NCBI RefSeq assembly: GCF_003719195.1
Contig: NZ_CP024996.1
Location: forward strand, 186,001 to 250,000
Direction: 5' to 3'
DNA: 64,000 nucleotides
Source of the DNA: Herbaspirillum rubrisubalbicans
GTDB lineage: Bacteria; Pseudomonadota; Gammaproteobacteria; Burkholderiales; Burkholderiaceae_D
Part shown: positions 44,620 through 55,117 of the stretch, piece by piece
Position numbering within the stretch: position 1 is the first letter of the stretch
Layout: each line of letters starts with the position of its first letter
The notes under the pieces: model-generated
The model's input: the letters and a program-made list of their open reading frames with translations, nothing else
Databases searched by the model: none
What the model was told of the DNA's origin: nothing
Position numbers and translations under genes: made by a program

Positions 44620-44625
44620 TATAAT
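44620..44625 (+). promoter_or_regulatory. Candidate -10 box upstream of the sodium:solute symporter gene
   Basis: A perfect TATAAT lies 38 bases before the symporter ATG. The -35 region is weak (TTTGCG at 15 bases). Confidence 0.4.
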
Positions 44626-44662
44626 GCGCGTTTTTCTCACCACCCCCCTGCAAGGAAAAGGC

Positions 44663-46120
44663 ATGAATGCACTGCTCTGGTTCGTCGTCCTCTATTGGGT
44701 CATCTCGGTCGGCATCGGCCTGTATGCCACCCGCTATGTAAAGAGTTCGAAGGACTACGCCGTGGCCGGCCGCGCGCTGCCCATGTCGGTGGTGACGGCC
44801 ACTGTCTTTGCCACCTGGTTCGGTTCGGAAGCGGTGCTGGGGGTGTCCTCCACCTTCCTCAAGGATGGTCTGGGCGGCATCGTGGCCGATCCTTTCGGTT
44901 CTTCCTTGTGCCTGATCCTGGTCGGCGTTTTCTTCGCCAAGCGCCTGTACCGGATGAATCTTCTGACCATCGGTGACTACTACAAGAAGCGCTTCGGCCG
45001 CGCCGCCGAAATGCTGGTCACCATCTGCATCGTCATTTCCTACCTGGGCTGGGTGGCGGCGCAGATCAAGGCGCTGGGGCTGGTGTTCAATGTCGTCTCG
45101 GGCGGCTACATCCCCATGCATTGGGGCATGATCATCGGCGCCGGCAGCGTGCTCATCTATACCTTGATGGGCGGCATGTGGGCCGTGGCCATCACCGACT
45201 TCCTGCAGATGATCATCGTGGTGGTCGGGATGCTGTATATCGGATATGAAGTTTCCGGCATGGTCGGCGGCCCCGGCGTGGTGATCGCGCACGCGGCCGA
45301 GGCCGGCAAGTTCAACTTCTGGCCGGCCGCTGAACTCAAGGACGTGCTGTGGTTCTTCGCCGCCTGGATCACCATGATGCTGGGCTCGATCCCGCAGCAG
45401 GACGTGTTCCAGCGCGTGATGTCCTCCAAGAATGAAAAGGTGGCCCGCAACGCCTCGGTGCTGGGTGGCGTGATCTATTTCTTCTTCGTCTTCATCCCCA
45501 TCTTCCTGGCCTACTCGGCCACGCTGATCGACCCGGCCATGGTCTCGCGCCTGCTGGAAACCGATTCGCAACTGGTCCTGCCCACCCTCATCATGGAAAA
45601 GATGCCGGTGTTCGCCCAGGTGATGTTCTTCGGCGCCTTGCTCTCGGCCATCAAGAGCTGCGCCAGCGCCACCCTGCTGGCGCCCTCGGTGACCTTCACC
45701 GAAAACGTGCTCAAGGAAATCCGCCCCTGGAAGAACGACCGCGAATTCCTGTTCTCGATGCGCGCCGTGGTGCTGCTCTTTACCGTGGGCGTGACCTCGC
45801 TGGCCTTGAACAGCCAGTCCAGCATCTATGAAATGGTCGAGAACGCCTACAAGGTCACGCTGGTGGCGGCCTTTGTGCCGCTGGCCTTCGGGGTCTACTG
45901 GCAGCGCTCCACCCGCCAGGGTGCCTTGATGGCCATGGTGCTGGGCCTGGTGTCCTGGATCACGCTGGAATACGTGGCCCCGGATGGCCTGTGGCCACCG
46001 CAACTAGCCGGTCTGCTGTTCTCCATCGGCGGCATGGTGGTGGGCTCCCTCATGCCCCAGGTGCTGGCCCCGGTGCCGCCCATGGTGGTGGCCACTGCCG
46101 AGGGCGGTGTGCAGTCCTGA
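44663..46120 (+). CDS. Sodium:solute symporter family transporter
   Basis: A 485-residue inner-membrane protein with about 13 membrane segments. SSS-family segments include SSKDYAVAGRALPMSVVTATVFATWFGSEA, MNLLTIGDYYKKRFGR and FAAWITMMLGSIPQQDVFQRVMSSK. The ATG at 44663 follows AAGGAAAAGG. The substrate cannot be told from the sequence. Proline, pantothenate and carboxylates are all possible in the family. It is flanked by a hypothetical gene and the trehalose genes. Confidence 0.9.
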   Translation: MNALLWFVVLYWVISVGIGLYATRYVKSSKDYAVAGRALPMSVVTATVFATWFGSEAVLGVSSTFLKDGLGGIVADPFGSSLCLILVGVFFAKRLYRMNLLTIGDYYKKRFGRAAEMLVTICIVISYLGWVAAQIKALGLVFNVVSGGYIPMHWGMIIGAGSVLIYTLMGGMWAVAITDFLQMIIVVVGMLYIGYEVSGMVGGPGVVIAHAAEAGKFNFWPAAELKDVLWFFAAWITMMLGSIPQQDVFQRVMSSKNEKVARNASVLGGVIYFFFVFIPIFLAYSATLIDPAMVSRLLETDSQLVLPTLIMEKMPVFAQVMFFGALLSAIKSCASATLLAPSVTFTENVLKEIRPWKNDREFLFSMRAVVLLFTVGVTSLALNSQSSIYEMVENAYKVTLVAAFVPLAFGVYWQRSTRQGALMAMVLGLVSWITLEYVAPDGLWPPQLAGLLFSIGGMVVGSLMPQVLAPVPPMVVATAEGGVQS

Positions 46121-46138
46121 TCCTGCTTGCCCGATTGA

Positions 46139-46170
46139 AACGGTCGCCCGGCCCTGCCGCGCGGCCGTTT
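46139..46170 (+). terminator. Terminator after the symporter gene
   Basis: AACGGTCGC pairs with GCGGCCGTT (one G-T pair), followed by TTGTCTTTTT. It lies 18 bases after the stop codon. Confidence 0.65.
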
Positions 46171-46317
46171 TGTCTTTTTGGGAGCGACTTCAGAACTGCT
46201 GGGGTGGGTGCTGTCAAAGCAATGCCAGGCCCGGCTTTTCGAATATTTTCGATATCTTCTTGATAATAATTCGAGATCCAGCCGGAACTTATTTGCTTCC
46301 ACTCAACCTGAAATGGC

Positions 46318-47064
46318 ATGACTGAGCAAACTCGCCCCTATGATTTTGCAGCCGATGCGTTATTCCTGGACTTCGACGGCACCCTGGTCGAACTAGCGCC
46401 ACAACCCGAAGAGATCGTGGTGCCACCGGAATTGATGACGCTGCTGCAGCACCTCCAACAAGCCTCCGACGGCGCGCTGGCCATTGTCAGCGGCCGTCCT
46501 CTGGACCAACTCGATTTCTTCCTGGCACCGCTGCGCTTGCCGGCCGCCGGCGTGCACGGTGCCGAGCGCCGCACCGCCGATGGCCGTATCCTGCAGCAGC
46601 CGGTGCCGGACGTGCATCACCTGCGCGAGCGCCTGCTGGGGCTGGTGGAGTCACATCCAGGCCTGCAACTGGAACTCAAGCGCGGTGCCCTGGCCCTGCA
46701 TTACCGCCACGCTGCCCACCTTGAGCAGCGCTGCGTAGAAACCATGATGGATGCGCTGCGCCACGAACCCGGCTTCACTCTCCTGCACGGCAAGATGGTG
46801 GTGGAAGCCAAGCCCCACATCAACAAGGGTGATGCGCTGGTCGCCTTCCTGCACGAAGCGCCGTTTCGCGGTCGCCGCCCGGTCTTCATCGGCGACGACG
46901 TGACCGATGAGGCCGGCTTTGCCATCGCGCAGAGCGAGGCCTTCGGTGGCCTGGGCATCAAGGTCGGCAACGGCCCCAGCCAGGCCTTGCAGCGCCTGGC
47001 CGGTCCGGCGGCCGTGCTGGATCTGCTGCGCCAGAGCGTGGAGGTGCGCAGTACCAGCGCATAG
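46318..47064 (+). CDS. otsB: Trehalose-6-phosphate phosphatase
   Basis: A 248-residue HAD-family phosphatase that releases trehalose from trehalose 6-phosphate. It has the DxD motif LDFDGTLVELAP (about residues 18-29), SGRPLDQLDFFL, the family motif AGVHGAERR, and the metal-binding GDDVTDEAGF. The length is close to that of E. coli OtsB. It heads the run otsB-GH15-otsA. Confidence 0.96.
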   Translation: MTEQTRPYDFAADALFLDFDGTLVELAPQPEEIVVPPELMTLLQHLQQASDGALAIVSGRPLDQLDFFLAPLRLPAAGVHGAERRTADGRILQQPVPDVHHLRERLLGLVESHPGLQLELKRGALALHYRHAAHLEQRCVETMMDALRHEPGFTLLHGKMVVEAKPHINKGDALVAFLHEAPFRGRRPVFIGDDVTDEAGFAIAQSEAFGGLGIKVGNGPSQALQRLAGPAAVLDLLRQSVEVRSTSA

Positions 47065-47142
47065 ATCGCGTCGGATATTCCCTCCCGCAGCACATCGCCT
47101 TCCATCAAGAAATCTGACCCACAGAACAGAGCATGAGGAACC

Positions 47143-49032
47143 ATGAGCCAGCCCAGCCCCGACCCCCAGCAAGAAGCGCAACCGCAGCCGCATTCCCAGA
47201 CCCAGCATTCTGAACAACCGCACCTGGCCGCCCAGGCCCACGACCTGCCCTCGACCTCCTCGCTGGAGCTGGGCGTGATCGGCAATTGCGCCTTTTCGGC
47301 GCTGGTGGACAAGATGGGCCGCATCGTCTGGTGCTGCCTGCCGCGCTTCGATGGCGACCCGGTCTTCAATGCCTTGCTCGACCCCACCGACAATGGCGCG
47401 CTGTGGGCTTTCCAGCTGGAGAATTTTTCCCACAGCGAGCAGTGGTACGAGCCCAATACCGCCGTGCTGCGCACCCGTCTCTACGATACGCTGGGGCAGG
47501 GCATCGAGATCACCGACCTGGTGCCGCGCTTCCAGAGCCGTGGCCGTTTCTTCCGCCCGCTGCAGCTGGTGCGCCGCATCCATCCGCTGTCGGGCGCACC
47601 GCGAATGCGTGTAGTGCTGCGTCCCCGGTTCGACTGGGGCCGCGAAGAACCGCTGCAAACGCGCGGCAGCAACCATATCCGTTATGTCGGTCAAGAGCAG
47701 ACCTTGCGCCTCAATACCGATGCGCCCATCAGCTACATCGTCGGCGAGACCGCCTTCGTGGTCAGCCGTCCGTACAACTTCATCCTCGGACCGGATGAAA
47801 CCCTGCACGGTGGCATCAACGACACCGCCCGCGACTTCGAGCAGGAAACCACCGCCTATTGGCGCAACTGGAGCCGCGCCCTGGCGACACCGCTGGAGTG
47901 GCAGGATGCCGTGATCCGTGCCGCCATCACGCTGAAATTGTCGGTGTATGAAGATACGGGCGCCATCATCGCCGCCATGACCACCAGCGTGCCCGAAGCA
48001 CCGGGCAGTCAGCGCAACTGGGACTATCGTTATTGCTGGCTGCGTGACGCTTTCTTCGTGGTGCGGGCACTCAATAGCCTGTCCGAACTGGGTACCATGG
48101 AAGACTACCTGCGCTGGCTGACCAACGTGGTGGTGCGTTCCGGTGGCGGCCACGTACAGCCCTTGTACGGTATCGGCCTGGAAGAAGCGCTGCCCGAACA
48201 GATCCTGGACCACCTGCCAGGCTACCAGCACCACCAGCCGGTGCGTGTGGGCAACCAGGCTTATGAACACTTCCAGCATGACGTCTACGGCAACATCGTG
48301 CTGGGCGCGGCGCAGGCCTTCCACGACATGCGCCTGCACCATCGCGCCGGGGCCGAGCATTTCCAGCATCTGGAAGCCGTGGGCGAGCGCGCCTACGAGG
48401 TCTACAACCAACCGGATGCGGGCATGTGGGAGTTGCGTACCCGCTCGCGCATCCATACTTCGTCGGCGCTGATGAGCTGGGCCGCCTGTGACCGCCTGGC
48501 CAAGATCGCCGCCCGCGTCGACCTGCCCGAGCGCGCTCGCTACTGGGGCGACCGCGCCAAGGAAATCGGTGACCGCATCTTGACCGAAGCCTGGAACGAG
48601 CAACGCCAGGCCTATGCCGAAAGTTTCGGCGGGCGCGACCTTGATGCCAGCGTGTTGCTGATGGTGGAAGTGGGCCTGATTGCGCCCACCGACAAGCGCT
48701 TCATATCGACCGTGGAAGCGCTGGAAAAGTCGCTCTGCGACGGCCCCTACATGCGCCGCTACGAAGCCCCGGACGACTTCGGTCGCCCCGAGACCGCCTT
48801 CAACATCTGCACCTTCTGGCGCATCGATGCATTGGCGCGCATCGGCCGCAAGGAACAGGCGCGCGAGATCTTCCAGGCCATGCTCGATGCCCGCAACCAC
48901 CTGGGTCTTTTGTCCGAGGACACACACCCGGTCACGCGCCAGATGTGGGGCAACTTCCCGCAGACCTATTCGATGGTGGGCATCATCAACTGTGCGATGC
49001 GCTTGTCGGCTTCGTGGGAGGCGGTGATCTGA
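47143..49032 (+). CDS. Glycoside hydrolase family 15 protein
   Basis: A 629-residue GH15 (glucoamylase/trehalase-like) protein with a Gln/Pro/His-rich N-terminal tail. The N-terminal beta domain has IGNCAFSALVDKMGRIVWCCLPRFDGDPVFN. The (alpha/alpha)6 barrel has RNWDYRYCWLRDAFFVVRAL, SSALMSWAACDRLAKIA and a C-terminal EDTHPVTRQMWGNFPQTYSMVG. Members in trehalose loci can be trehalases or glucan hydrolases. The stop overlaps the otsA start in TGATG. The substrate is not certain. Confidence 0.9.
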   Translation: MSQPSPDPQQEAQPQPHSQTQHSEQPHLAAQAHDLPSTSSLELGVIGNCAFSALVDKMGRIVWCCLPRFDGDPVFNALLDPTDNGALWAFQLENFSHSEQWYEPNTAVLRTRLYDTLGQGIEITDLVPRFQSRGRFFRPLQLVRRIHPLSGAPRMRVVLRPRFDWGREEPLQTRGSNHIRYVGQEQTLRLNTDAPISYIVGETAFVVSRPYNFILGPDETLHGGINDTARDFEQETTAYWRNWSRALATPLEWQDAVIRAAITLKLSVYEDTGAIIAAMTTSVPEAPGSQRNWDYRYCWLRDAFFVVRALNSLSELGTMEDYLRWLTNVVVRSGGGHVQPLYGIGLEEALPEQILDHLPGYQHHQPVRVGNQAYEHFQHDVYGNIVLGAAQAFHDMRLHHRAGAEHFQHLEAVGERAYEVYNQPDAGMWELRTRSRIHTSSALMSWAACDRLAKIAARVDLPERARYWGDRAKEIGDRILTEAWNEQRQAYAESFGGRDLDASVLLMVEVGLIAPTDKRFISTVEALEKSLCDGPYMRRYEAPDDFGRPETAFNICTFWRIDALARIGRKEQAREIFQAMLDARNHLGLLSEDTHPVTRQMWGNFPQTYSMVGIINCAMRLSASWEAVI

Positions 49033-50426
49033 TGGGTAGACTGGTCGTTGTTTCCAATCGTCTCGCCGACCCGCGCAAGCCTGCTGCCGGTGGCCTGGCC
49101 GTAGCCCTGGGCGAGACACTGAAGAAGACCGGCGGACTGTGGTTCGGCTGGAGCGGCAAGGTGGTCGAGGATGGCACGCCCGGCGAGGGCGAGCTGCGTG
49201 TCAACCAGGCCGGCCCCGTGACCCTGGCCGAACTGGATCTCTCGCAGGAAGACCATGACGCCTACTACCGCGGCTATGCCAATGGCGTGCTGTGGCCGGT
49301 GTTCCACTATCGCCTGGACCTGGCGCATTTCGAAGCCGGTCACCTGGGCGGCTATCGCCGGGTAAACCAGCTCTTCGCGCGCAAATTATTCCCCTTGTTA
49401 AAGCGCGATGACATCGTCTGGATCCACGATTACCACCTCATCCCCCTGGCCGCCGAACTGCGCGCCATGGGCTGCGAGGCGCGCATTGGCTTCTTCTTGC
49501 ATATCCCGCTGCCGCCGCCACCGATCCTGACCGCCATTCCCTCGCATGAATGGCTCATGCGCGCCTTGTTTGCCTACGATCTGGTGGGATTCCAGAACCA
49601 CGCCGACCTGCAGCATTTCGCCCAGTATGTACAGGCCGAAGCCACCGCCGAGCCGGTCGGACCCAACCAGTTCCGCGCCTTCAACCGTACCGTTCATGCC
49701 AATGCCTTCCCCATTGGCATCGACGTGGCCGAATTCCAGCGTCTGGGTCAGGCCAAGGAAGCGCGCGATACCTATGAAAGCACCAAGGCTGAGTATTCGC
49801 GCCGGCGTCTGTTGATCGGGGTCGACCGGCTGGATTATTCCAAGGGCCTGCCGCAGCGCATCCGCGCCTTCCGCGAGCTGCTGCGCCTGTATCCCGAGAA
49901 TCGCCACAGCGCCACCTTGCTGCAGATCGCCTCCCCCAGCCGCGAAGACGTGGAGGCCTACGGCGACATCCAGCGCGAGCTGGAAAGCCTGTGCGGCTCC
50001 ATCAACGGCGACTTCGGCGACTTCGACTGGATGCCGATCCGCTACATCCACCGCACCGTGGCGCGCCGTCGCCTGCCGGGTTTGTACCGCGCCTGCGCGG
50101 TGGCGCTGGTGACGCCGCTACGCGATGGCATGAACCTGGTGGCCAAGGAATTCGTCGCCGCCCAGGATCCTGACGACCCCGGCGTGCTGGTGCTGTCGCG
50201 CTTTGCGGGGGCGGCCGAGCAGATGAAAGCCGCGCTCATCATCAATCCCTACGACACCCACGGCACCGCCCAGGTGATCCAGCAAGCCTTGCAGATGTCG
50301 CCATCCGAACGGCGCGAACGCCATGCCGCCTTGATGGACAATATCCGCCGCTTCGACGTCCATTGGTGGTGTCGTGAATTTTTGGACACCTTGCGCAGCA
50401 GCCGCGCCGCCCCGGTGGACAGTTGA
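49032..50426 (+). CDS. otsA: Trehalose-6-phosphate synthase
   Basis: A 464-residue GT20 glycosyltransferase that makes trehalose 6-phosphate from UDP-glucose and glucose 6-phosphate. It opens [26 protein letters not shown] and contains [43 protein letters not shown] and [20 protein letters not shown]. Its ATG shares a base with the GH15 stop, so the two are coupled. Together with otsB this gives a complete osmoprotectant synthesis pathway. Confidence 0.97.
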   Translation: MGRLVVVSNRLADPRKPAAGGLAVALGETLKKTGGLWFGWSGKVVEDGTPGEGELRVNQAGPVTLAELDLSQEDHDAYYRGYANGVLWPVFHYRLDLAHFEAGHLGGYRRVNQLFARKLFPLLKRDDIVWIHDYHLIPLAAELRAMGCEARIGFFLHIPLPPPPILTAIPSHEWLMRALFAYDLVGFQNHADLQHFAQYVQAEATAEPVGPNQFRAFNRTVHANAFPIGIDVAEFQRLGQAKEARDTYESTKAEYSRRRLLIGVDRLDYSKGLPQRIRAFRELLRLYPENRHSATLLQIASPSREDVEAYGDIQRELESLCGSINGDFGDFDWMPIRYIHRTVARRRLPGLYRACAVALVTPLRDGMNLVAKEFVAAQDPDDPGVLVLSRFAGAAEQMKAALIINPYDTHGTAQVIQQALQMSPSERRERHAALMDNIRRFDVHWWCREFLDTLRSSRAAPVDS

Positions 50427-50592
50427 GGGGGGCCGTCGAAGGCGGGTGAAGAAACTTTCCATGATGCAAAGTTTTGGGTGCGCCGCCCTCCGTGCCGTCG
50501 CGCCAGCGCATCGCCCTTGTTCCCAGGTTCGGTAAAACTCCGCCAAAAGCCTTTATAATTCAGGGTTTTGGAAGTTTTTTGCGGAGTTAGTC

Positions 50593-50946
50593 ATGCCCAT
50601 TTACGCGTATCGCTGCGAAGCGTGTGGTTTTGCCAAGGATGTCTTGCAGAAGATCTCTGACGATGCGTTGACCGTTTGCCCCTCCTGCCATCAGGACAGC
50701 TTCAGGAAGCAGTTGACTGCGGCCGGCTTCCAGTTGAAGGGTTCGGGCTGGTATGTGACCGATTTCCGGGGCAATGGCAGCGGTACGGCCAACAGCAAGG
50801 GCGCCAACGGCACCGGTATTGCTGGCACCGCCGAGGCCCCGGCAGCCGCTGCGGCCACCGAAACGCCTGCGGCGGCCCCGGCTGCCGCTGCACCGGCGCC
50901 GGCCGTCCCCGCTGCGGCCGCGCCCTCTACCCCCAGCGCCAGCTAA
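50593..50946 (+). CDS. FmdB-family zinc-ribbon protein
   Basis: A 117-residue protein with an N-terminal FmdB/CxxC regulatory ribbon: MPIYAYRCEACG (CxxC at residues 8-11) and CPSCH, followed by KQLTAAGFQLKGSGWYVTDFR. The C-terminal 45 residues are Ala/Pro-rich low complexity. It precedes DUF502 and aspS, a conserved order in betaproteobacteria. A TATAAT box lies at 50554-50559. Confidence 0.92.
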   Translation: MPIYAYRCEACGFAKDVLQKISDDALTVCPSCHQDSFRKQLTAAGFQLKGSGWYVTDFRGNGSGTANSKGANGTGIAGTAEAPAAAAATETPAAAPAAAAPAPAVPAAAAPSTPSAS

Positions 50947-50964
50947 CGAGGTCTTCCTTCCCCC

Positions 50965-51600
50965 ATGCGCAAATACTTCATCACGGGTCTACTGATCCTG
51001 GTTCCCCTGGCCATCACCTTGTGGGTGCTGAACCTGATCATCAGTACCATGGACCAGTCGCTGCTGCTGCTGCCCGAGGCCTGGCGGCCGGCGCACTGGC
51101 TGGGCCACAACATCCCCGGCCTGGGCGCGATCCTGACGCTGTTGATCGTATTCCTCACCGGCCTGGCCGCGCGCAACTTCATCGGCCGCCGCCTGGTGCT
51201 GCTGTGGGAAGGCCTGCTGACCCGCATTCCCGTGGTGAAGTCGATCTATTCCAGCGTCAAGCAGGTCTCCGATACGCTGTTCTCGCCCTCAGGCAATGCC
51301 TTCCGCAAGGCGGTGCTGATCCAGTACCCGCGCCAGGGTTCCTGGACCATCGCCTTCCTGACCGGCGCGCCCGGCGGTGAGGTCAAGCACCATCTACAGG
51401 GTGACTTCATCAGCGTGTACGTGCCCACCACCCCCAACCCGACTTCCGGTTTCTTCCTGATGCTGCCTCGTGCCGATGCCATCGAGCTCGACATGACGGT
51501 GGATGCAGCCCTGAAGTACATCGTCTCCATGGGCGTGGTCGCCCCCGAGATGGTCACCGACAAGAAGATCATCACCGACGCGGCGGCGCCGAAGAATTGA
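50965..51600 (+). CDS. DUF502 family inner-membrane protein
   Basis: A 211-residue protein with two membrane segments (about residues 4-25 and 50-70). The conserved segments [43 protein letters not shown], and [17 protein letters not shown] are diagnostic for DUF502. It lies 18 bases after the FmdB-like gene and 95 bases before aspS. Molecular function is unknown. Confidence 0.92.
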   Translation: MRKYFITGLLILVPLAITLWVLNLIISTMDQSLLLLPEAWRPAHWLGHNIPGLGAILTLLIVFLTGLAARNFIGRRLVLLWEGLLTRIPVVKSIYSSVKQVSDTLFSPSGNAFRKAVLIQYPRQGSWTIAFLTGAPGGEVKHHLQGDFISVYVPTTPNPTSGFFLMLPRADAIELDMTVDAALKYIVSMGVVAPEMVTDKKIITDAAAPKN

Positions 51601-51695
51601 CGGGGCGGCCGGCGTCTCGCCCGGCCAGCCCCGCCTTCGCCCTTAGCGTCTTCTCTTTCGAATCCAACAAGAACACTGTCAACGGAATCACAACC

Positions 51696-53501
51696 ATGTC
51701 CATGCGAACCCAATACTGTGGCCTCACCACCGAGGCACTGCTCGGCCAAACCGTCAGCCTGTGCGGCTGGGTGCACCGTCGCCGCGATCACGGCGGCGTG
51801 ATCTTCATCGACCTGCGCGACCGCGAAGGTCTGGTTCAGGTGGTCTGCGACCCGGACCGCGCCGATGTCTTCAAGAACGCCGAATCGGTGCGCAACGAAT
51901 TCTGCCTGCGCATCACCGGTCTGGTGCGCAACCGCCCGGAAGGCACTACCAACGCCAACCTGAAGTCGGGCAAGATCGAAGTGCTGTGCCATGAACTGGA
52001 AGTGCTGAACCCTTCGGTGACGCCGCCGTTCCAGCTGGATGACGACAGCCTGTCGGAAACCACCCGTCTGACCCACCGCGTGCTGGACCTGCGCCGTCCG
52101 CAGATGCAGAACAACCTGCGCCTGCGCTACAAGGTCGCCATGGAAGTGCGCAAGTTCCTGGATGCGCAAGGCTTCATCGACATCGAAACCCCGATGCTGA
52201 CCAAGTCCACCCCGGAAGGCGCACGCGACTACCTGGTGCCCTCGCGCGTGAACGCCGGTGAATTCTTCGCCCTGCCGCAATCGCCCCAGCTGTTCAAACA
52301 GCTGCTGATGGTGGCCAACTTCGACCGCTACTATCAGATCACCAAGTGCTTCCGCGACGAAGACCTGCGCGCCGACCGTCAGCCCGAATTCACCCAGATC
52401 GACTGCGAAACTTCCTTCCTGAACGAACAGGAAATCCGTGACCTGTTCGAAGGCATGATCCGCCTGGTCTTCAAGAACGCGCTGGACATCGACCTGCCGA
52501 ACCCGTTCCCGGTGATGGACTTCGCCACTGCCATGGGCAAGTACGGTTCGGACAAGCCGGACATGCGCGTCAAGCTCGAATTCACCGAGCTGACCGATGT
52601 CATGAAGGATGTGGACTTCAAGGTCTTCTCGGGTGCTGCCAACAGCGAAGGCGGCCGCGTGGTTGGCCTGCGCGTGCCGGGCGGTGCCGAAATGCCGCGT
52701 TCGGAAATCGACGCCTACACCCAGTTCGTCGCCATCTACGGCGCCAAGGGTCTGGCCTACATCAAGGTCAATGAAAAGGCCAAGGGCCGTGACGGCCTGC
52801 AGTCGCCTATCGTCAAGAACATCCACGATGCCGCCCTGAACGCCATCATTGAGAAGACCGGCGCGCAAGACGGCGACCTGATCTTCTTCGGCGCCGACAA
52901 GGCCAAGGTGGTCAACGATGCCATCGGCGCGCTGCGCGTGAAGATCGGCCACAGCGAATTCGGCAAGAAGAACGGCCTGTTCGATGACGAATGGCGTCCG
53001 CTGTGGGTGGTTGACTTCCCCATGTTCGAATACGACGAAGATGGTCAGCGCTGGGTCGCCCTGCACCACCCGTTCACCTCGCCCAAGGATGGTCACGAAG
53101 ACTTCATCTCGACCAATCCGGGTGCGGCCATCGCCAAGGCCTACGACATGGTCTTGAACGGTTGGGAACTGGGTGGCGGTTCGGTCCGTATCCACCGCGC
53201 CGACGTCCAGAGCAAGGTGTTCCGCGCCCTGAAGATCGATGACGAAGAAGCCCGCCTGAAGTTCGGCTTCCTGCTGGACGCCCTGCAATACGGCGCGCCC
53301 CCGCACGGCGGCATCGCCTTCGGCCTGGACCGCCTGGTCACCATGATGGCCGGCGCCGAATCGATCCGCGACGTGATCGCCTTCCCCAAGACCCAGCGCG
53401 CCCAGTGCCTGCTGACCCACGCGCCGTCGGAAGTGGACGAAAAGCAGTTGCGCGAACTGCATATCCGCCTGCGCAATACCGAGCCGGCAGTGAAGGCCTG
53501 A
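51696..53501 (+). CDS. aspS: Aspartyl-tRNA synthetase
   Basis: A 601-residue bacterial-type class IIb synthetase. It has an N-terminal anticodon-binding OB fold ([25 protein letters not shown]), motif 2 around [18 protein letters not shown], the bacterial GAD insertion (about 290-420), and motif 3 [11 protein letters not shown]. The ATG at 51696 is chosen because upstream residues do not fit the family. Whether it is discriminating (Asp only) or also charges tRNA-Asn cannot be decided here. Its terminator hairpin has become the target of an insertion sequence. Confidence 0.98.
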   Translation: MSMRTQYCGLTTEALLGQTVSLCGWVHRRRDHGGVIFIDLRDREGLVQVVCDPDRADVFKNAESVRNEFCLRITGLVRNRPEGTTNANLKSGKIEVLCHELEVLNPSVTPPFQLDDDSLSETTRLTHRVLDLRRPQMQNNLRLRYKVAMEVRKFLDAQGFIDIETPMLTKSTPEGARDYLVPSRVNAGEFFALPQSPQLFKQLLMVANFDRYYQITKCFRDEDLRADRQPEFTQIDCETSFLNEQEIRDLFEGMIRLVFKNALDIDLPNPFPVMDFATAMGKYGSDKPDMRVKLEFTELTDVMKDVDFKVFSGAANSEGGRVVGLRVPGGAEMPRSEIDAYTQFVAIYGAKGLAYIKVNEKAKGRDGLQSPIVKNIHDAALNAIIEKTGAQDGDLIFFGADKAKVVNDAIGALRVKIGHSEFGKKNGLFDDEWRPLWVVDFPMFEYDEDGQRWVALHHPFTSPKDGHEDFISTNPGAAIAKAYDMVLNGWELGGGSVRIHRADVQSKVFRALKIDDEEARLKFGFLLDALQYGAPPHGGIAFGLDRLVTMMAGAESIRDVIAFPKTQRAQCLLTHAPSEVDEKQLRELHIRLRNTEPAVKA

Positions 53502-53539
53502 TCGCTTTATCGTTTTTTTTCGATAAGCCCATCGAAAAA

Positions 53540-53561
53540 GCGCGTGCAGAAATGCACGCGC
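53540..53561 (+). repeat. Left copy of a 22-bp palindrome, target duplication of the IS element
   Basis: This GCGCGTGCA-GAAA-TGCACGCGC hairpin is identical to 55130-55151. It is the stem of the aspS terminator. The left copy keeps the upstream A-run but has lost its T-tract to the insertion. Confidence 0.85.
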
Positions 53562-53575
53562 TCAGGTTGATGACG

Positions 53576-53601
53576 AACCCCGTGTTTTCGAACACGGGGT
53601 T
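53576..53601 (+). terminator. Inward-blocking hairpin at the left end of the IS
   Basis: AACCCCGTGTT and AACACGGGGTT form a perfect 11-bp stem with a TTCG loop and a T-rich tail (TTTGTTTTT) in the plus direction. It would stop aspS read-through from entering the element antisense to its transposase. Confidence 0.7.
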
Positions 53602-53608
53602 TTGTTTT

Positions 53609-55075
53609 TCAGGCGCAGGTAATTTGCAGATGGTCGATGGCGCAGAAGCCAAGCAAGGCGCGCATTTTTCGCTGTAGCCACTTTTGTACGCTGGCAGAGG
53701 CGCTCAAACCGTGTAAAAGCGCGCGCAAGCGCGCCACCAACAGGGCAATCTTCTTCATGTTCTGGGCCGCCGCCGCCAACAAGCACTGCTCGGCGACCTT
53801 GCGCAATCCCCGCATACGGGCATAACGATGTCCGTGCAATTGCTTGGCGTCGGCGAAGCTGCGTTCTACCGTTTCCTTGCGTCGGGCATAGATGCGCTTG
53901 CCCCATTCGGTACGACGCCGATCATCCACCTTCTCCTTGGAACGCTCCCACACATGGCGCGTCACCACCTTGACCGCATTGGCGCTATTGGTGCATTGCT
54001 CGCGTACCTTGCAGCCTCGGCATTGCTCAGGGTTGGATTTGTATTCCCGATACCCGAGTCGATTGGTCGTGCTGTAGCGCAAGGGTTGACCCTGCGGGCA
54101 GATGTATTCGTCACGGTAGGCATCGTACTCATACGCCCGTTTAAAGAATGTCCCCGGCTTGTGGTTGGGTGTGCGGTAGCCCATCACGCCGCTGATCTCG
54201 CGATTCTCCAGTCCCTGGCAGACGGCCGGTGTGAAGTAGCCCGCATCCAGGCCAACGGCCTGTACATCAAATCCGAACGTCTGGCGCTGACGATCCAGGC
54301 GTGCCAGATAAGGCTGACTGTCATGGACTGAGGCGGGCGTGACATGGGTATCGGTAATGATGGAATGCTTGGCATCGACGGTGCGGTGATCCAGGTAGAA
54401 GAAGCCCTTGGGCTTGTCGTCGCGCACCATGTAGCCGCTCTCGGGATCGGTGCGACTGACCTTGATCTCTTTGGTGGGCGGCTCATCATCGTCGTCACGC
54501 TTGAGCGGTTTCTTGCCATGCTCGGCACGGTCGATATCCACAGCGGCATCCAGTTCGGCCAGATAGGCCGAGGGGGTCTGGGTAACTTGAACGTAGTCGA
54601 ACTTGTTCTTGTTGGCGTTGGCCTTGAGGTGGGTGCTGTCGCTGTAGAGCACACGGCCATCGACCATGCCGCGTCCAATGGCCTGGCGCACGATCTCGTC
54701 GAAGATCTCTTGATAGACGGTGGTATCAATGAAGCGGCGGCGCCGGTTCTGGGAGAAGGTGGATGAGTCCGGTACCTTGTCGGTCAGACGGAATCCGGCA
54801 AACCAGCGATAGGCCACATTGACCTGGACCTCGCGGATGAGCTGGCGCTCGCTGCGGATACCGAAGAGGTAACCGATGAACAAGAGCTTGAAGAGTACCA
54901 CCGGGTCCAGTGCCGGGCGGCCATTGTCGGCGCAATACAGATGCGCCACCTTCTCTCGGATGAACTCGAAATCCACCGCCGCGTCGATCTTGCGCAGCAG
55001 GTGGTCCTTGGGCACGAGCATCTCGATGGTCACCATCTCTAACTCGTGCTGGGCGGCTGTCGGTTTTTTGAGCAT
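53609..55075 (-). CDS. IS1182-family transposase
   Basis: A 488-residue transposase of the IS5-like superfamily, IS1182 type. The N-terminal part has DHLLRKIDAAVDFEFIREKV and LFKLLFIGYLFGIRSERQL (DUF772-like). The middle region is acidic and Lys-rich. The C-terminal half has the Cys-rich insertion typical of the group (ICPQG, then CRGCKVREQC) and ERSFADAKQLHGHRYARMRG, holding a probable catalytic Glu. No frameshift or stop is seen, so it could be active. Confidence 0.93.
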   Translation of the reverse strand: MLKKPTAAQHELEMVTIEMLVPKDHLLRKIDAAVDFEFIREKVAHLYCADNGRPALDPVVLFKLLFIGYLFGIRSERQLIREVQVNVAYRWFAGFRLTDKVPDSSTFSQNRRRRFIDTTVYQEIFDEIVRQAIGRGMVDGRVLYSDSTHLKANANKNKFDYVQVTQTPSAYLAELDAAVDIDRAEHGKKPLKRDDDDEPPTKEIKVSRTDPESGYMVRDDKPKGFFYLDHRTVDAKHSIITDTHVTPASVHDSQPYLARLDRQRQTFGFDVQAVGLDAGYFTPAVCQGLENREISGVMGYRTPNHKPGTFFKRAYEYDAYRDEYICPQGQPLRYSTTNRLGYREYKSNPEQCRGCKVREQCTNSANAVKVVTRHVWERSKEKVDDRRRTEWGKRIYARRKETVERSFADAKQLHGHRYARMRGLRKVAEQCLLAAAAQNMKKIALLVARLRALLHGLSASASVQKWLQRKMRALLGFCAIDHLQITCA

Positions 55076-55089
55076 GACCGATTAAACAA

Positions 55090-55117
55090 CAAAGCCTTGG
55101 CTTTCGCCAAGGCTTTG
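55090..55117 (-). terminator. Inward-blocking hairpin at the right end of the IS
   Basis: CAAAGCCTTGGC and GCCAAGGCTTTG form a perfect 12-bp stem with a TTTC loop, followed in the minus direction by TTGTTTAAT. It lies just upstream of the transposase start and would block transcription entering from the right flank. Confidence 0.65.

Noticed and set aside
43739..46003. 754-codon minus-strand open frame opposite the hypothetical membrane protein and symporter genes.
   Set aside because: Shadow frame. The plus-strand symporter has clear membrane segments and family motifs.
46651..49119. 822-codon minus-strand frame opposite otsB and the GH15 gene.
   Set aside because: Shadow of well-supported plus-strand genes, with no recognisable domains.
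51246..53462. 738-codon minus-strand frame opposite DUF502 and aspS.
   Set aside because: Shadow frame. aspS is unequivocal.
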